In this document: in pieces, positions 7,275-13,917 of the stretch | How positions within the stretch are numbered: position 1 is the first letter of the stretch | How the letters are laid out: each line of letters begins with the position of its first letter | Origin: Caldilinea sp. CFX5 | GTDB lineage: Bacteria; Chloroflexota; Anaerolineae; Caldilineales; Caldilineaceae | Direction: 5' to 3' | DNA length: 37,709 bases | Assembly: GCA_021405325.1 (NCBI GenBank) | Contig: QWII01000098.1 | Coordinates: 1 to 37,709, forward strand | Program-made: the position numbers and the translations under genes | The notes under the pieces: generated by a model | Told to the model about the DNA's origin: nothing | Databases searched by the model: none | What the model saw: the letters and a program-made list of their open reading frames with translations, nothing else

Positions 7275-8783
7275 ATGAGTCAACCGGTTTTTCTTACTGA
7301 CGAGCAGATGCGCCACTTTATCGCGCACGGTTATCTGCTTCTCCAAACCGATTTCCCGCCCGAATTTCATGTCGCCATGAGCCAGAACATTCGTGAGGTA
7401 ATGAAAAAAGAGGGCAACCCCGGCAACAATATTTTGCCCCGCGTCCCTGAAGTGCAAGACGTCTTCAAGCACCCGGTTATCCGCGGCGCTTTGACGAGCG
7501 TCTTAGGCCCGGACTATATCATGCACCCTCACCGCCACTGTCACTTCACCGAACCGGGGCGCAAGGTGCAAAGCTGGCACAAGGACAGCTATTGGGGCCA
7601 TGCCAAAGTGCGCAACCATCATCAGTGGTGGGCGATGATCTTCTACTATGACCACGCCGTTGACGAAGAACTCGGCCCCTCTAGCCTCATGCCTGGCACC
7701 CAATATTACAACAACCGCACCGGCGATGAGAGCGAACAGGATGTCCATCTGCTGGGCGAGGGGGGCGCCTTTGCATTGATCCACTATGACTTGTGGCACC
7801 GTGGCACCGCCAACCTCTCCGCCGATCGCACTCGCTCCATGCTCAAGTTTCAATTTGTACGCATGGCCCGCCCCACTGCGCCAAGTTGGGCGCACGCTGG
7901 TAAAGCCTGGCAATTGATGAATGGTGACGGTCCGCCCAATCACCACGAAACGATCTGGCGACACCAGTGGCAGTGGCTGGGTGGTAAGCATGGGGCGAAT
8001 GGCGCAAACGGCTCCGTGGGGCACCTGGTCGATCAACTGGCCAGCACTGACAAACGGGTGCGCCTCCACGCTGCTGATGAGTTGGGGCTGCTGGGCATCA
8101 CTGCTGGTGATGCAATCCCTGCTCTGGCCAGCGCCTTAGCGGATGAATATGAACCCGTTGCTCTTAACGCAGCCTATGCTCTCGCCGGTATGGGTGCTTC
8201 CGCCGCCGATGCTTTGTTGGCAACGCTTGACCAGGGTGATAAAGACGCGAAACGTAATGCTGGTTATGGCCTGTCAGCACTTGGCGCGCCTGGTGTACCC
8301 GGACTGATTGACCGTCTTGCGCATGGCGATGAGCAAACGCGCGGGTACGCCGCCTTTGCTTTGGGTGAAATCGGCTTACAGGGCAATGCCGCTGCCCAAG
8401 CGGCGGTTGATGGATTGGGCAAATTGGTGAGTGACGAATCGGAGTGGGTACGCCGGAATATGGTCGAGGCGCTGGGGACACTGGATATACAGGCGCAACC
8501 GGCGGCGCAAGATGCCGCGGTGGCGACACTGGCCCAAAGTTTGCAGGATGCCGATGGGCAAGTGCGTTTTACCAGTGCACTTTCCTTAACACGTCTGGGG
8601 CCGGTGGCGGCGGCAGCGGTGCCAGCACTGCAATCTGCCCTGCACGATGAGAATCGCTATGTCCGCGCCAACGCGGTTGATGCCCTCAATCGCATCGATA
8701 CGCCGGAAGCGCAACGGGTGCTGATTGACTATTTGCTTGGCTCGCGCTGGTGTCCGTCGACGACGCCGGAGAGCACGTTCTAA
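7275..8783 (+). CDS. Phytanoyl-CoA dioxygenase (PhyH)-like domain fused to HEAT repeats
   Basis: The 502-residue protein has an Fe(II)/2-oxoglutarate-dependent oxygenase domain (about 10-220) with the facial triad intact: H102 and D104 in SWHKDSYWG, H175 in DLWHRGT, and R187 in RTRSMLKF as the probable 2-oxoglutarate-binding arginine. From about residue 245 to the end the chain is a run of alpha-helical HEAT/PBS-lyase-like repeats (VRLHAADELGLLG, VALNAAYALAGMG, TRGYAAFALGEIG). Such repeats usually bind proteins. PhyH relatives hydroxylate small lipids or secondary metabolites; the target here is unknown. I place the start at the ATG at 7275, preceded by AAGGAA; an earlier in-frame start would put the upstream palindrome inside the coding sequence. 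It is divergent from the RraA/M20/DDAH cluster. Confidence 0.8.
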   Translation: MSQPVFLTDEQMRHFIAHGYLLLQTDFPPEFHVAMSQNIREVMKKEGNPGNNILPRVPEVQDVFKHPVIRGALTSVLGPDYIMHPHRHCHFTEPGRKVQSWHKDSYWGHAKVRNHHQWWAMIFYYDHAVDEELGPSSLMPGTQYYNNRTGDESEQDVHLLGEGGAFALIHYDLWHRGTANLSADRTRSMLKFQFVRMARPTAPSWAHAGKAWQLMNGDGPPNHHETIWRHQWQWLGGKHGANGANGSVGHLVDQLASTDKRVRLHAADELGLLGITAGDAIPALASALADEYEPVALNAAYALAGMGASAADALLATLDQGDKDAKRNAGYGLSALGAPGVPGLIDRLAHGDEQTRGYAAFALGEIGLQGNAAAQAAVDGLGKLVSDESEWVRRNMVEALGTLDIQAQPAAQDAAVATLAQSLQDADGQVRFTSALSLTRLGPVAAAAVPALQSALHDENRYVRANAVDALNRIDTPEAQRVLIDYLLGSRWCPSTTPESTF

Positions 8784-8794
8784 TACGTCGTATG

Positions 8795-8820
8795 GAGGCG
8801 GCAGTATTACCTGCCGCCTC
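8795..8820. terminator. Terminator hairpin between convergent genes
   Basis: The 10-bp perfect stem (GAGGCGGCAG / CTGCCGCCTC) has a TATTAC loop and is followed by TGTTTGT. It lies 12 bases after the dioxygenase stop and upstream of the 3' end of the minus-strand PIN gene, so it may serve both. Confidence 0.75.
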
Positions 8821-8843
8821 TGTTTGTCAATCCAAGACACATC

Positions 8844-9269
8844 TCATTCAGCAAGCACAGACCAATCAACGATGTTCAAGGCTGGAATTTGTCGAAAATC
8901 GCGAAAATTGCGCGTGACAACGGTGGCCCTGCAGCTTAAGGCAATAGCCGCGATGCGTAGGTCTTGTGTGCCAATCCGAATCTTGGCCTGTCGTAGACGT
9001 TCAAATTCAGCCGCAGCCAAGCTATCATAGGGTAGTAACGGCAAGGTCTGAAAGAAGCGGATCGTTTCTTGGAGATATTGGAAGTTGCGGGACGCTTCTG
9101 ACTCGTTGCGAGATCGCGTGATTTCGTTCCACCAACCAAGAAATTGTTCGCTTAGAGAAATGATTGTTGTGGCTCGATCATCAGGAGCAATTTTTGATAA
9201 CTGTTTTCTGACTGTAGTATTGCCACGCTGAAGCAAAGAAATATGATCTGTATCGAGGATGTAGAGCAT
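8844..9269 (-). CDS. PIN-domain ribonuclease, VapC-like toxin
   Basis: The 141-residue protein is a single PIN domain. Acidic residues expected to hold Mg/Mn are visible: D6 in ILDTDH, E41 in SLSEQ, D103 in GTQDLRIAAIAL, and N121/D124 in TRNFRDF. VapC-type PIN proteins cleave RNA, often tRNA, and are held inactive by a partner antitoxin. The ATG lies four bases after the stop of the upstream HicB-like gene, typical of a translationally coupled toxin-antitoxin pair with the antitoxin first. The partner is not a VapB-type small DNA-binding protein, which makes the pairing somewhat unusual. Confidence 0.85.
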   Translation of the reverse strand: MLYILDTDHISLLQRGNTTVRKQLSKIAPDDRATTIISLSEQFLGWWNEITRSRNESEASRNFQYLQETIRFFQTLPLLPYDSLAAAEFERLRQAKIRIGTQDLRIAAIALSCRATVVTRNFRDFRQIPALNIVDWSVLAE

Positions 9270-9273
9270 ACAG

Positions 9274-9606
9274 TTAAGCAGTAGGTTCTGTTTGCATAAG
9301 TTCTTGCTGTTGATCCATCAGTTCCCGCGCTTCAGCAATAGAAGCTTGAAAACGATCCCACTGTTCATCGGGCATAGCCGACCACATACCAGCAAACTGT
9401 AGCCACGGATCTTCGCTAGGTTGATCGGTCGCTGGTAATTCGATCTGCACAATGCGACTACTGCTAAGAAATTGCGCTAATGCTTGACGCACGGCGGCTA
9501 TGGCCTCTGCCTCATCTTCACCAGAGGCGACAACTTCGGGCCATTGTACTGGTCGGGCAACATACCCGTTCCCAGCTACCTTTGTTACAAGAATATTGTG
9601 TTTCAT
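9274..9606 (-). CDS. HicB-like antitoxin partner of the PIN toxin
   Basis: The 110-residue protein begins with a HicB/RNase-H-like beta-strand pattern (NILVTKVAGNGYVARPVQWPE) and a helix with DEAEAIAAVRQALAQFL, as in HicB antitoxins. The C-terminal half is acidic and glutamine-rich (DEQWDRFQASIAEARELMDQQQ) and may wrap the toxin. There is no HicA next to it; the downstream neighbour is a PIN toxin only four bases away. It probably neutralises that toxin. No DNA-binding helix-turn-helix or ribbon-helix-helix domain is obvious, so autoregulation is uncertain. Confidence 0.65.
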   Translation of the reverse strand: MKHNILVTKVAGNGYVARPVQWPEVVASGEDEAEAIAAVRQALAQFLSSSRIVQIELPATDQPSEDPWLQFAGMWSAMPDEQWDRFQASIAEARELMDQQQELMQTEPTA

Positions 9607-9698
9607 CTTTATCGCGCCTTCACATTTGTCGAATGCCTTGATTCACCATTCTATCACCCGCCGTAAAGTCCGTCAATCCATCCCATCCGTTTTCGACA

Positions 9699-10409
9699 CT
9701 ACCCCACCAGTCTTGCTCGTTGTATCTCGCTCAACTTCTTGCTGCTTTCACTTAACACCGCACGTGCCGTTTTATCTTTATGCTCCAACAGAAACGCATA
9801 GACCGCCGCCGCATCATGATCACTGGCTTCGCGTAGCGCCCAGCCGACCGCTTTGCGCACCATTGCTTCCTGATCGTTGAGCAGCGGTGCGCAGATCCGC
9901 AACGTGGCCGCGACCTGGGCGCGCCCTTTCTGGTTGAGGGCCGAGGCGACAGCAGGAGGAAAGCGCCGCCGCCAGCGATTGGGCGCTGCTGTCCAGACCA
10001 CCAACTCATCGACCAGGGTAAGTTGGTGGGCAACCAGTGGCGCGGCAATGCCGGTTGCCAGTTGGTCGCAGATCTCCCAATCGGCCAACAAATCAACCCA
10101 CCGATCAATCATCGGCCAAAGCGCCGGCGTCAGGCGCCGTTGCTGATGCGCCAGCCAGAAGAGATAGACCAGCACCGGTTCGCGCACTTTGGCGGTAAAC
10201 GCTTGATCCACCAGTGTAACAATATCCTCCACAGTAGCGGCTTTGTGGGCCTGGCGCACTTTAGTCGCCAGTGTGCGCAATTGAGGGACACGCACGCCCT
10301 GAATCACCCAACCGCTTGGCACGAGGGCCTGGATATTGGCTAAATAGGCTGGATCGATGGCGCTGTCGATTGCTTGTTGCACCGCTTGTTGAATGGCTCT
10401 GTGATCCAC
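9699..10409 (-). CDS. AlkD-like DNA alkylation repair protein
   Basis: The 236-residue all-helical protein matches the AlkD/AlkC-type HEAT-like glycosylase family, which removes bulky or positively charged alkylated bases. Recognisable parts are GVRVPQLRTLA near residue 40, DWEICDQLATGIAAPL with the conserved Trp-Asp region, NRWRRRFPPAVAS and the MVRKAVGWALREA helix. The expected length for AlkD is about 220-240. The start is GTG at 10409 with a GGAGG box seven bases upstream. The gene is minus strand, upstream of the toxin-antitoxin pair but separated by 92 bases, so it may or may not share a transcript. Confidence 0.8.
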   Translation of the reverse strand: MDHRAIQQAVQQAIDSAIDPAYLANIQALVPSGWVIQGVRVPQLRTLATKVRQAHKAATVEDIVTLVDQAFTAKVREPVLVYLFWLAHQQRRLTPALWPMIDRWVDLLADWEICDQLATGIAAPLVAHQLTLVDELVVWTAAPNRWRRRFPPAVASALNQKGRAQVAATLRICAPLLNDQEAMVRKAVGWALREASDHDAAAVYAFLLEHKDKTARAVLSESSKKLSEIQRARLVG

Positions 10410-10531
10410 TCTGCCTCCGGCCTGTTTTGTAAAATAAGGATTGTCCGACTTGCTACCCTGTGCTACAATGGCGCGAGCTACCTAAGCAGTTACCATTATA
10501 CCAGACAAACGCAACCATAGAGGAGAAACTT

Positions 10532-11647
10532 GTGACGCCAGAGGTAATTCGCCTAACGCAACAGTTGGTCGCCATCCCTTCGGAGACGACCAACAGCAAC
10601 GCCGCCGTCAGTGATTTTTTGCAAGAGTGGTTGGACGCGCACGCCTTTACCGTAGAGCGCATCAGCTATATCGACGCTACCGGGGAAGAGAAGGTCAACC
10701 TGATCGCCAGGCGAGGCGCCGGCAAAGGGGGACTCGGCTTTTTCTCCCATTCCGACACCGTGCCCGGCGACCCGCGCGAATGGAACCCCTTTGACCCCGC
10801 CATTGCCGACGGCAAGCTCTATGGCCGCGGTAGTTGTGATATGAAAGGGCCGCTGGCCGCGTCTTTGATTGCCGCCGCCAGCGTTGATCCCGCAGCACTG
10901 CGCAAACCTATCTATATTGCCGTTGCGGCGGACGAAGAACAGGGTCACTTGGGCGCCCATTATCTACAAGAACATTCGGCGCTCTTCCGCGAAAACTGGC
11001 CGGATGCCGCCGTCGTCCCCGAACCAACCGACATGCAACCGGTCTATGCCCACAAAGGGGGCGCCGGCCTGACTGTAACAGCCATTGGTCGCGCTGCGCA
11101 TACCAGCACTGATCGGGGCATTTCGGCCAACTTTTTGATCGCCCCCTTCCTGGCGGAAATGGCCGAGTTGGCGACAGTCTTCAAGGCGACGGAGCGCTTC
11201 AAAAACTACGAATTTGACCCGCCCACCAATGGCTTCAACATGACGATTGACGACGGCCAATGTCGCACCAATGTCACCGCGGCCAAAACCATTGTCCGTC
11301 TCAGCATCCGTATCATGCCCAACGATCACCACGAAGAGCAGATCGCCATGATCGCCGAGCGCGCCCGCAAGCACAACCTGATCTTTGAAGAGCGCAAACT
11401 CATGCCCTTCTACATCGACCCCAACGCACCCATTGTCCAAGCGGCCTGTCGCGCCACCGGCATTGCCAAAGCCATCACCGTCCCCTACGGCACCGAAGCC
11501 GAGTCCTACCAAAAGTATACCCAATGCGTGATCCTCGGCCCTGGCAACATCGCCCAAGCCCACACCATCGGCGAATGGATCGACGTACAGCAGCTTACCG
11601 ATGCGGTGGGGGTCTATCAGCGGTTGATTGGGGAGCTTTGTATGTGA
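10532..11647 (+). CDS. M20 family metallopeptidase, ArgE/DapE-like (second copy)
   Basis: The protein is 371 residues if started at GTG 10532, which follows an AGGAG box with six-base spacing; the longer frame from 10460 lacks a ribosome binding site. The zinc-site residues are present: H73 and D75 in FFSHSDTVPG, D103 in GRGSCDMKG, E135/E136 in DEEQGHLG and H344 in AQAHTIGEW. The dimerisation domain sits in the middle. It is a distant paralogue of the M20 enzyme at 4810-6102, and closest in style to N-acetylornithine or carboxypeptidase-type M20 proteins. The substrate is not assigned. It is divergent from the AlkD-like gene and convergent with the alcohol dehydrogenase. Confidence 0.82.
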   Translation: MTPEVIRLTQQLVAIPSETTNSNAAVSDFLQEWLDAHAFTVERISYIDATGEEKVNLIARRGAGKGGLGFFSHSDTVPGDPREWNPFDPAIADGKLYGRGSCDMKGPLAASLIAAASVDPAALRKPIYIAVAADEEQGHLGAHYLQEHSALFRENWPDAAVVPEPTDMQPVYAHKGGAGLTVTAIGRAAHTSTDRGISANFLIAPFLAEMAELATVFKATERFKNYEFDPPTNGFNMTIDDGQCRTNVTAAKTIVRLSIRIMPNDHHEEQIAMIAERARKHNLIFEERKLMPFYIDPNAPIVQAACRATGIAKAITVPYGTEAESYQKYTQCVILGPGNIAQAHTIGEWIDVQQLTDAVGVYQRLIGELCM

Positions 11648-11812
11648 GGGTAGGTAAATAGGTAAACAGGTAGACAGGTAAATAGGTAGACAGGTAAACA
11701 GGTAGACAGGTAGGCAGTTGCATAGTAAATCAGTAGATCCGGCACAGTAGACGCCACCATATCTACCTGTCTACCTGTCTACCTGTCTACCTGTTTACCT
11801 ATTTACCTACCC
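11648..11812. repeat. Octamer array forming a perfect 33-bp inverted repeat that fills the gap between convergent genes
   Basis: Units of GGTAGACA/GGTAAACA/GGTAAATA repeat with period 8 from 11648, and the complementary array ends at 11812. The outermost 33 bases (11648-11680 and 11780-11812) are exact reverse complements. The left arm starts at the base after the stop of the M20 gene and the right arm ends on the first base of the stop triplet of the minus-strand dehydrogenase. A very long hairpin can form and should terminate both transcripts. Confidence 0.9.
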
Positions 11813-12837
11813 TACGCAAAGTCCAACATCGCCTTAATCACCCCAGTCGCCGGGTCGAGCCAGGTGGGGAAGGCGTCGATCATCTCCTCCGGTGTGGCGT
11901 GGTGGGTGATCCAGGGGGTGAGATTGATTTTGTTGGTGTTGAGACAATCAACCACGTAGGCGAAATCGGGGGTGGTGGCGTTGCGGGTGGCAAAGAGCGT
12001 CAATTCGTGGCTGTGGAAATAGGGGTCGTTAAAGGTCAGATCGGCCTGCACCAGCCCAACATAGATCAGCTTGCCGCCGTAGGCGCTGTAGTGGAAGGCT
12101 TGCATCATCGACTGGGCATTGCCGGTGGCGTCGAAAACCAACGTCGGCAATGCGCCGCCAAGCAGCCGTTGCAACTCCGCCTCGACCCCCTGGGTGGAAT
12201 TGATAAACTTATCGACGCCCAAATATTGTTGACAGAAGGCGATGCGGTTGGGGTTGAGTTCCAGGCAGACGATGTCGGCGCCGGCCAGTTTGGCAAATTG
12301 CATCGTCGCCAAGCCAATTGGCCCCGCCCCAATGACCAACGCACTCTCCCCCGGCATCACCTGAGCGCGACTGACGGCGTGGGCGCCAATACAGAGCATT
12401 TCCACGACCGCCAGGTGTTCCAGCGGCGCGCCTTGCGCCTTGTGGAGTTTGTGTTGCGGCACCGTAATATACTCGCGCATCCCGCCATCGGTGTGGACGC
12501 CCAGCACTTTGAGTGTCTGGCAACAATTCGTCTTGCCCCGTCGGCACGCACTACAAACGCCGCAATTCAAATAGGGTTCAACAGCGCAAATATCACCCAC
12601 CTGTAAGTCGGTTGCCCGTTGCCTTTCTCCTAAGGCGACCACTTCCACACCTAATTCATGGCCCAAAATGCGTGGGTAACTAAAAAAGGGTTGCCGCCCT
12701 CGAAAGGCGTGCAAATCAGTGCCGCAAATCCCCACCCGCCGTACCCGCACCAGCGCCTCGCCAATCCCTGGCGCCCCCGGCTCCGCAGTCTCTGTCAGGC
12801 GAAAGTGTCCTGGCGTCTCCAACACAATTGTTTTCAC
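11812..12837 (-). CDS. Zinc-dependent medium-chain alcohol dehydrogenase
   Basis: The 341-residue protein is an MDR-family, NAD(P)-dependent zinc dehydrogenase of the sorbitol/threonine dehydrogenase type. The catalytic zinc ligands are C38 (GICGTD), H60/E61 (LGHE) and probably E146. The structural zinc site is C92, C95, C98 and C106. The Rossmann motif GAGPIG is at 170-175, followed by an acidic residue after the second strand (CLELN), which favours NAD. The start is GTG at 12837, preceded by AAGGAG with six-base spacing. Polyols, amino alcohols or sugars are plausible substrates, not resolvable here. It stands alone on its strand, framed by two palindromic repeat arrays. Confidence 0.85.
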   Translation of the reverse strand: MKTIVLETPGHFRLTETAEPGAPGIGEALVRVRRVGICGTDLHAFRGRQPFFSYPRILGHELGVEVVALGERQRATDLQVGDICAVEPYLNCGVCSACRRGKTNCCQTLKVLGVHTDGGMREYITVPQHKLHKAQGAPLEHLAVVEMLCIGAHAVSRAQVMPGESALVIGAGPIGLATMQFAKLAGADIVCLELNPNRIAFCQQYLGVDKFINSTQGVEAELQRLLGGALPTLVFDATGNAQSMMQAFHYSAYGGKLIYVGLVQADLTFNDPYFHSHELTLFATRNATTPDFAYVVDCLNTNKINLTPWITHHATPEEMIDAFPTWLDPATGVIKAMLDFA

Positions 12838-12856
12838 AGATTACTCCTTGGTTGAT

Positions 12857-12917
12857 TGGTTAGTTCGTTGGTTCGTTGGTTGAGCTTGTCGAAACCAACG
12901 AACCAACGAACTAACCA
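12857..12917. repeat. Octamer palindrome (GTTGGTTC), perfect 25-bp arms
   Basis: The arms 12857-12881 and 12893-12917 are exact reverse complements, made of period-8 GTTGGTTC-type units, with loop GAGCTTGTCGA. The right arm ends one base before the stop codon of the methyltransferase gene. It probably terminates the minus-strand methyltransferase transcript. Confidence 0.85.
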
Positions 12918-12918
12918 G

Positions 12919-13770
12919 CTATCTTACCCGGCCCAACAAATAGCGATGATGCGCCCAGACTGCCTTCACCTGCCAGGGCAACCGAGCGTGGTCGAGCCAG
13001 GCATATTTGATCACCCGGTCATAGAGTTCCGGTTCTTTACCCAAGTAATAGGCCATCGTACTCCACTGCCAGTTGTCGCCGGTGAATTGTTGCTCCAACT
13101 GTTTGCTGCGGATGCCCAGCCGTTTGAGTACTTCGTTGGCCGGCATGACTGTGTCGGGCCAGGGGGGGGTGTCCAACACGCCCTGGTCGATGATCTCGAC
13201 GCCTTCGATCGCCAAGATGCGGCGCAGGCGGCTGATGTCGGTCCACTGCTCGTCGTGATGGGCAAAAAACTCGCGGTCGATGACCAGTTTGCGCAGCCAG
13301 TAGCCCACCTGCAAATTGTTGGGCATGGCGACAAAGACCAGATTGCGGCTGGTGCGCACCAACTCGCGCAGCAGGCCCGCCGGATTTTCAATGTACCACA
13401 ATCCTGCCCACTGCCAGGTGAGATCAAAGCTGCGGTCAGCAAAGGGGAGGGCGTGCCAGCGGTCCGGCGGCGTATGCACCAGATTGACCGGCAACTGCAA
13501 ATCCTGCTCCCAGATGCGGCGCACCCCTTGCAGTCGTTCCTCGTTATCATCGACCATCGTCACCGCCACCCCTTGACGGGCCAGCGCCACATCGTTGATC
13601 CCGCTGACCCCCGCCATGCCATAGAGCGGCGCTTCCAACACGCTTTGGATCTGGTAACGTTGCCGCAGATCCTCCAAAAAATCATTGAGAACAAAGCGCT
13701 CGTAAACTAGTCCCAAGCCCTCGTTGTAGTCGGTTAAATATTTGCGCCAGGTGTTCGTTGGTTCAGTCAT
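12919..13770 (-). CDS. SAM-dependent methyltransferase (class I)
   Basis: The protein is 283 residues from the ATG at 13770. A Rossmann-type methyltransferase core is visible: LEAPLYGMAGVSGIND in place of the usual glycine-rich motif I, VTMVDDNEER as motif II with the ribose-binding acid, WHALPFADRSFDLTWQWAGLWYIENP as motifs III-IV, and NLVFVAMPNN after it. The substrate is unknown. The frame continues upstream to a GTG at 13842, but that stretch lies in an intergenic heptamer repeat, so the internal ATG is preferred. It lies downstream of recN on the same strand, about 140 bases apart. Confidence in the fold is good, in the role low. Confidence 0.7.
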   Translation of the reverse strand: MTEPTNTWRKYLTDYNEGLGLVYERFVLNDFLEDLRQRYQIQSVLEAPLYGMAGVSGINDVALARQGVAVTMVDDNEERLQGVRRIWEQDLQLPVNLVHTPPDRWHALPFADRSFDLTWQWAGLWYIENPAGLLRELVRTSRNLVFVAMPNNLQVGYWLRKLVIDREFFAHHDEQWTDISRLRRILAIEGVEIIDQGVLDTPPWPDTVMPANEVLKRLGIRSKQLEQQFTGDNWQWSTMAYYLGKEPELYDRVIKYAWLDHARLPWQVKAVWAHHRYLLGRVR

Positions 13771-13778
13771 GGTTGATC

Positions 13779-13917
13779 CGTGTTTCGTATTGCGTGTTGC
13801 GTGAACTGTATTGGTAATTGTTCGTGGTTTTGCGATCTGCACATTATGGGTTGTTCTCTTGTAACAAAATCATCCTGTGATGGTACACGCAACACGCAAC
13901 ACGTAGCACGCATCACG
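13779..13917. repeat. Heptamer arrays (CACGCAA / GTGTTGC) in inverted orientation
   Basis: GTGTTGC-type units near 13779-13804 face CACGCAA/CACGTAG/CACGCAT units (period 7) at 13886-13917. The two arrays can pair over at least 11 bases (CGTGTTGCGTG). The right array runs into and contains the TGA stop of recN (13913-13915). Confidence 0.7.

Noticed and set aside
10460..10531. Upstream extension of the second M20 gene
   Set aside because: The GTG at 10532 has an AGGAG box at good spacing and starts right at the conserved helix; the upstream codons have no ribosome binding site.
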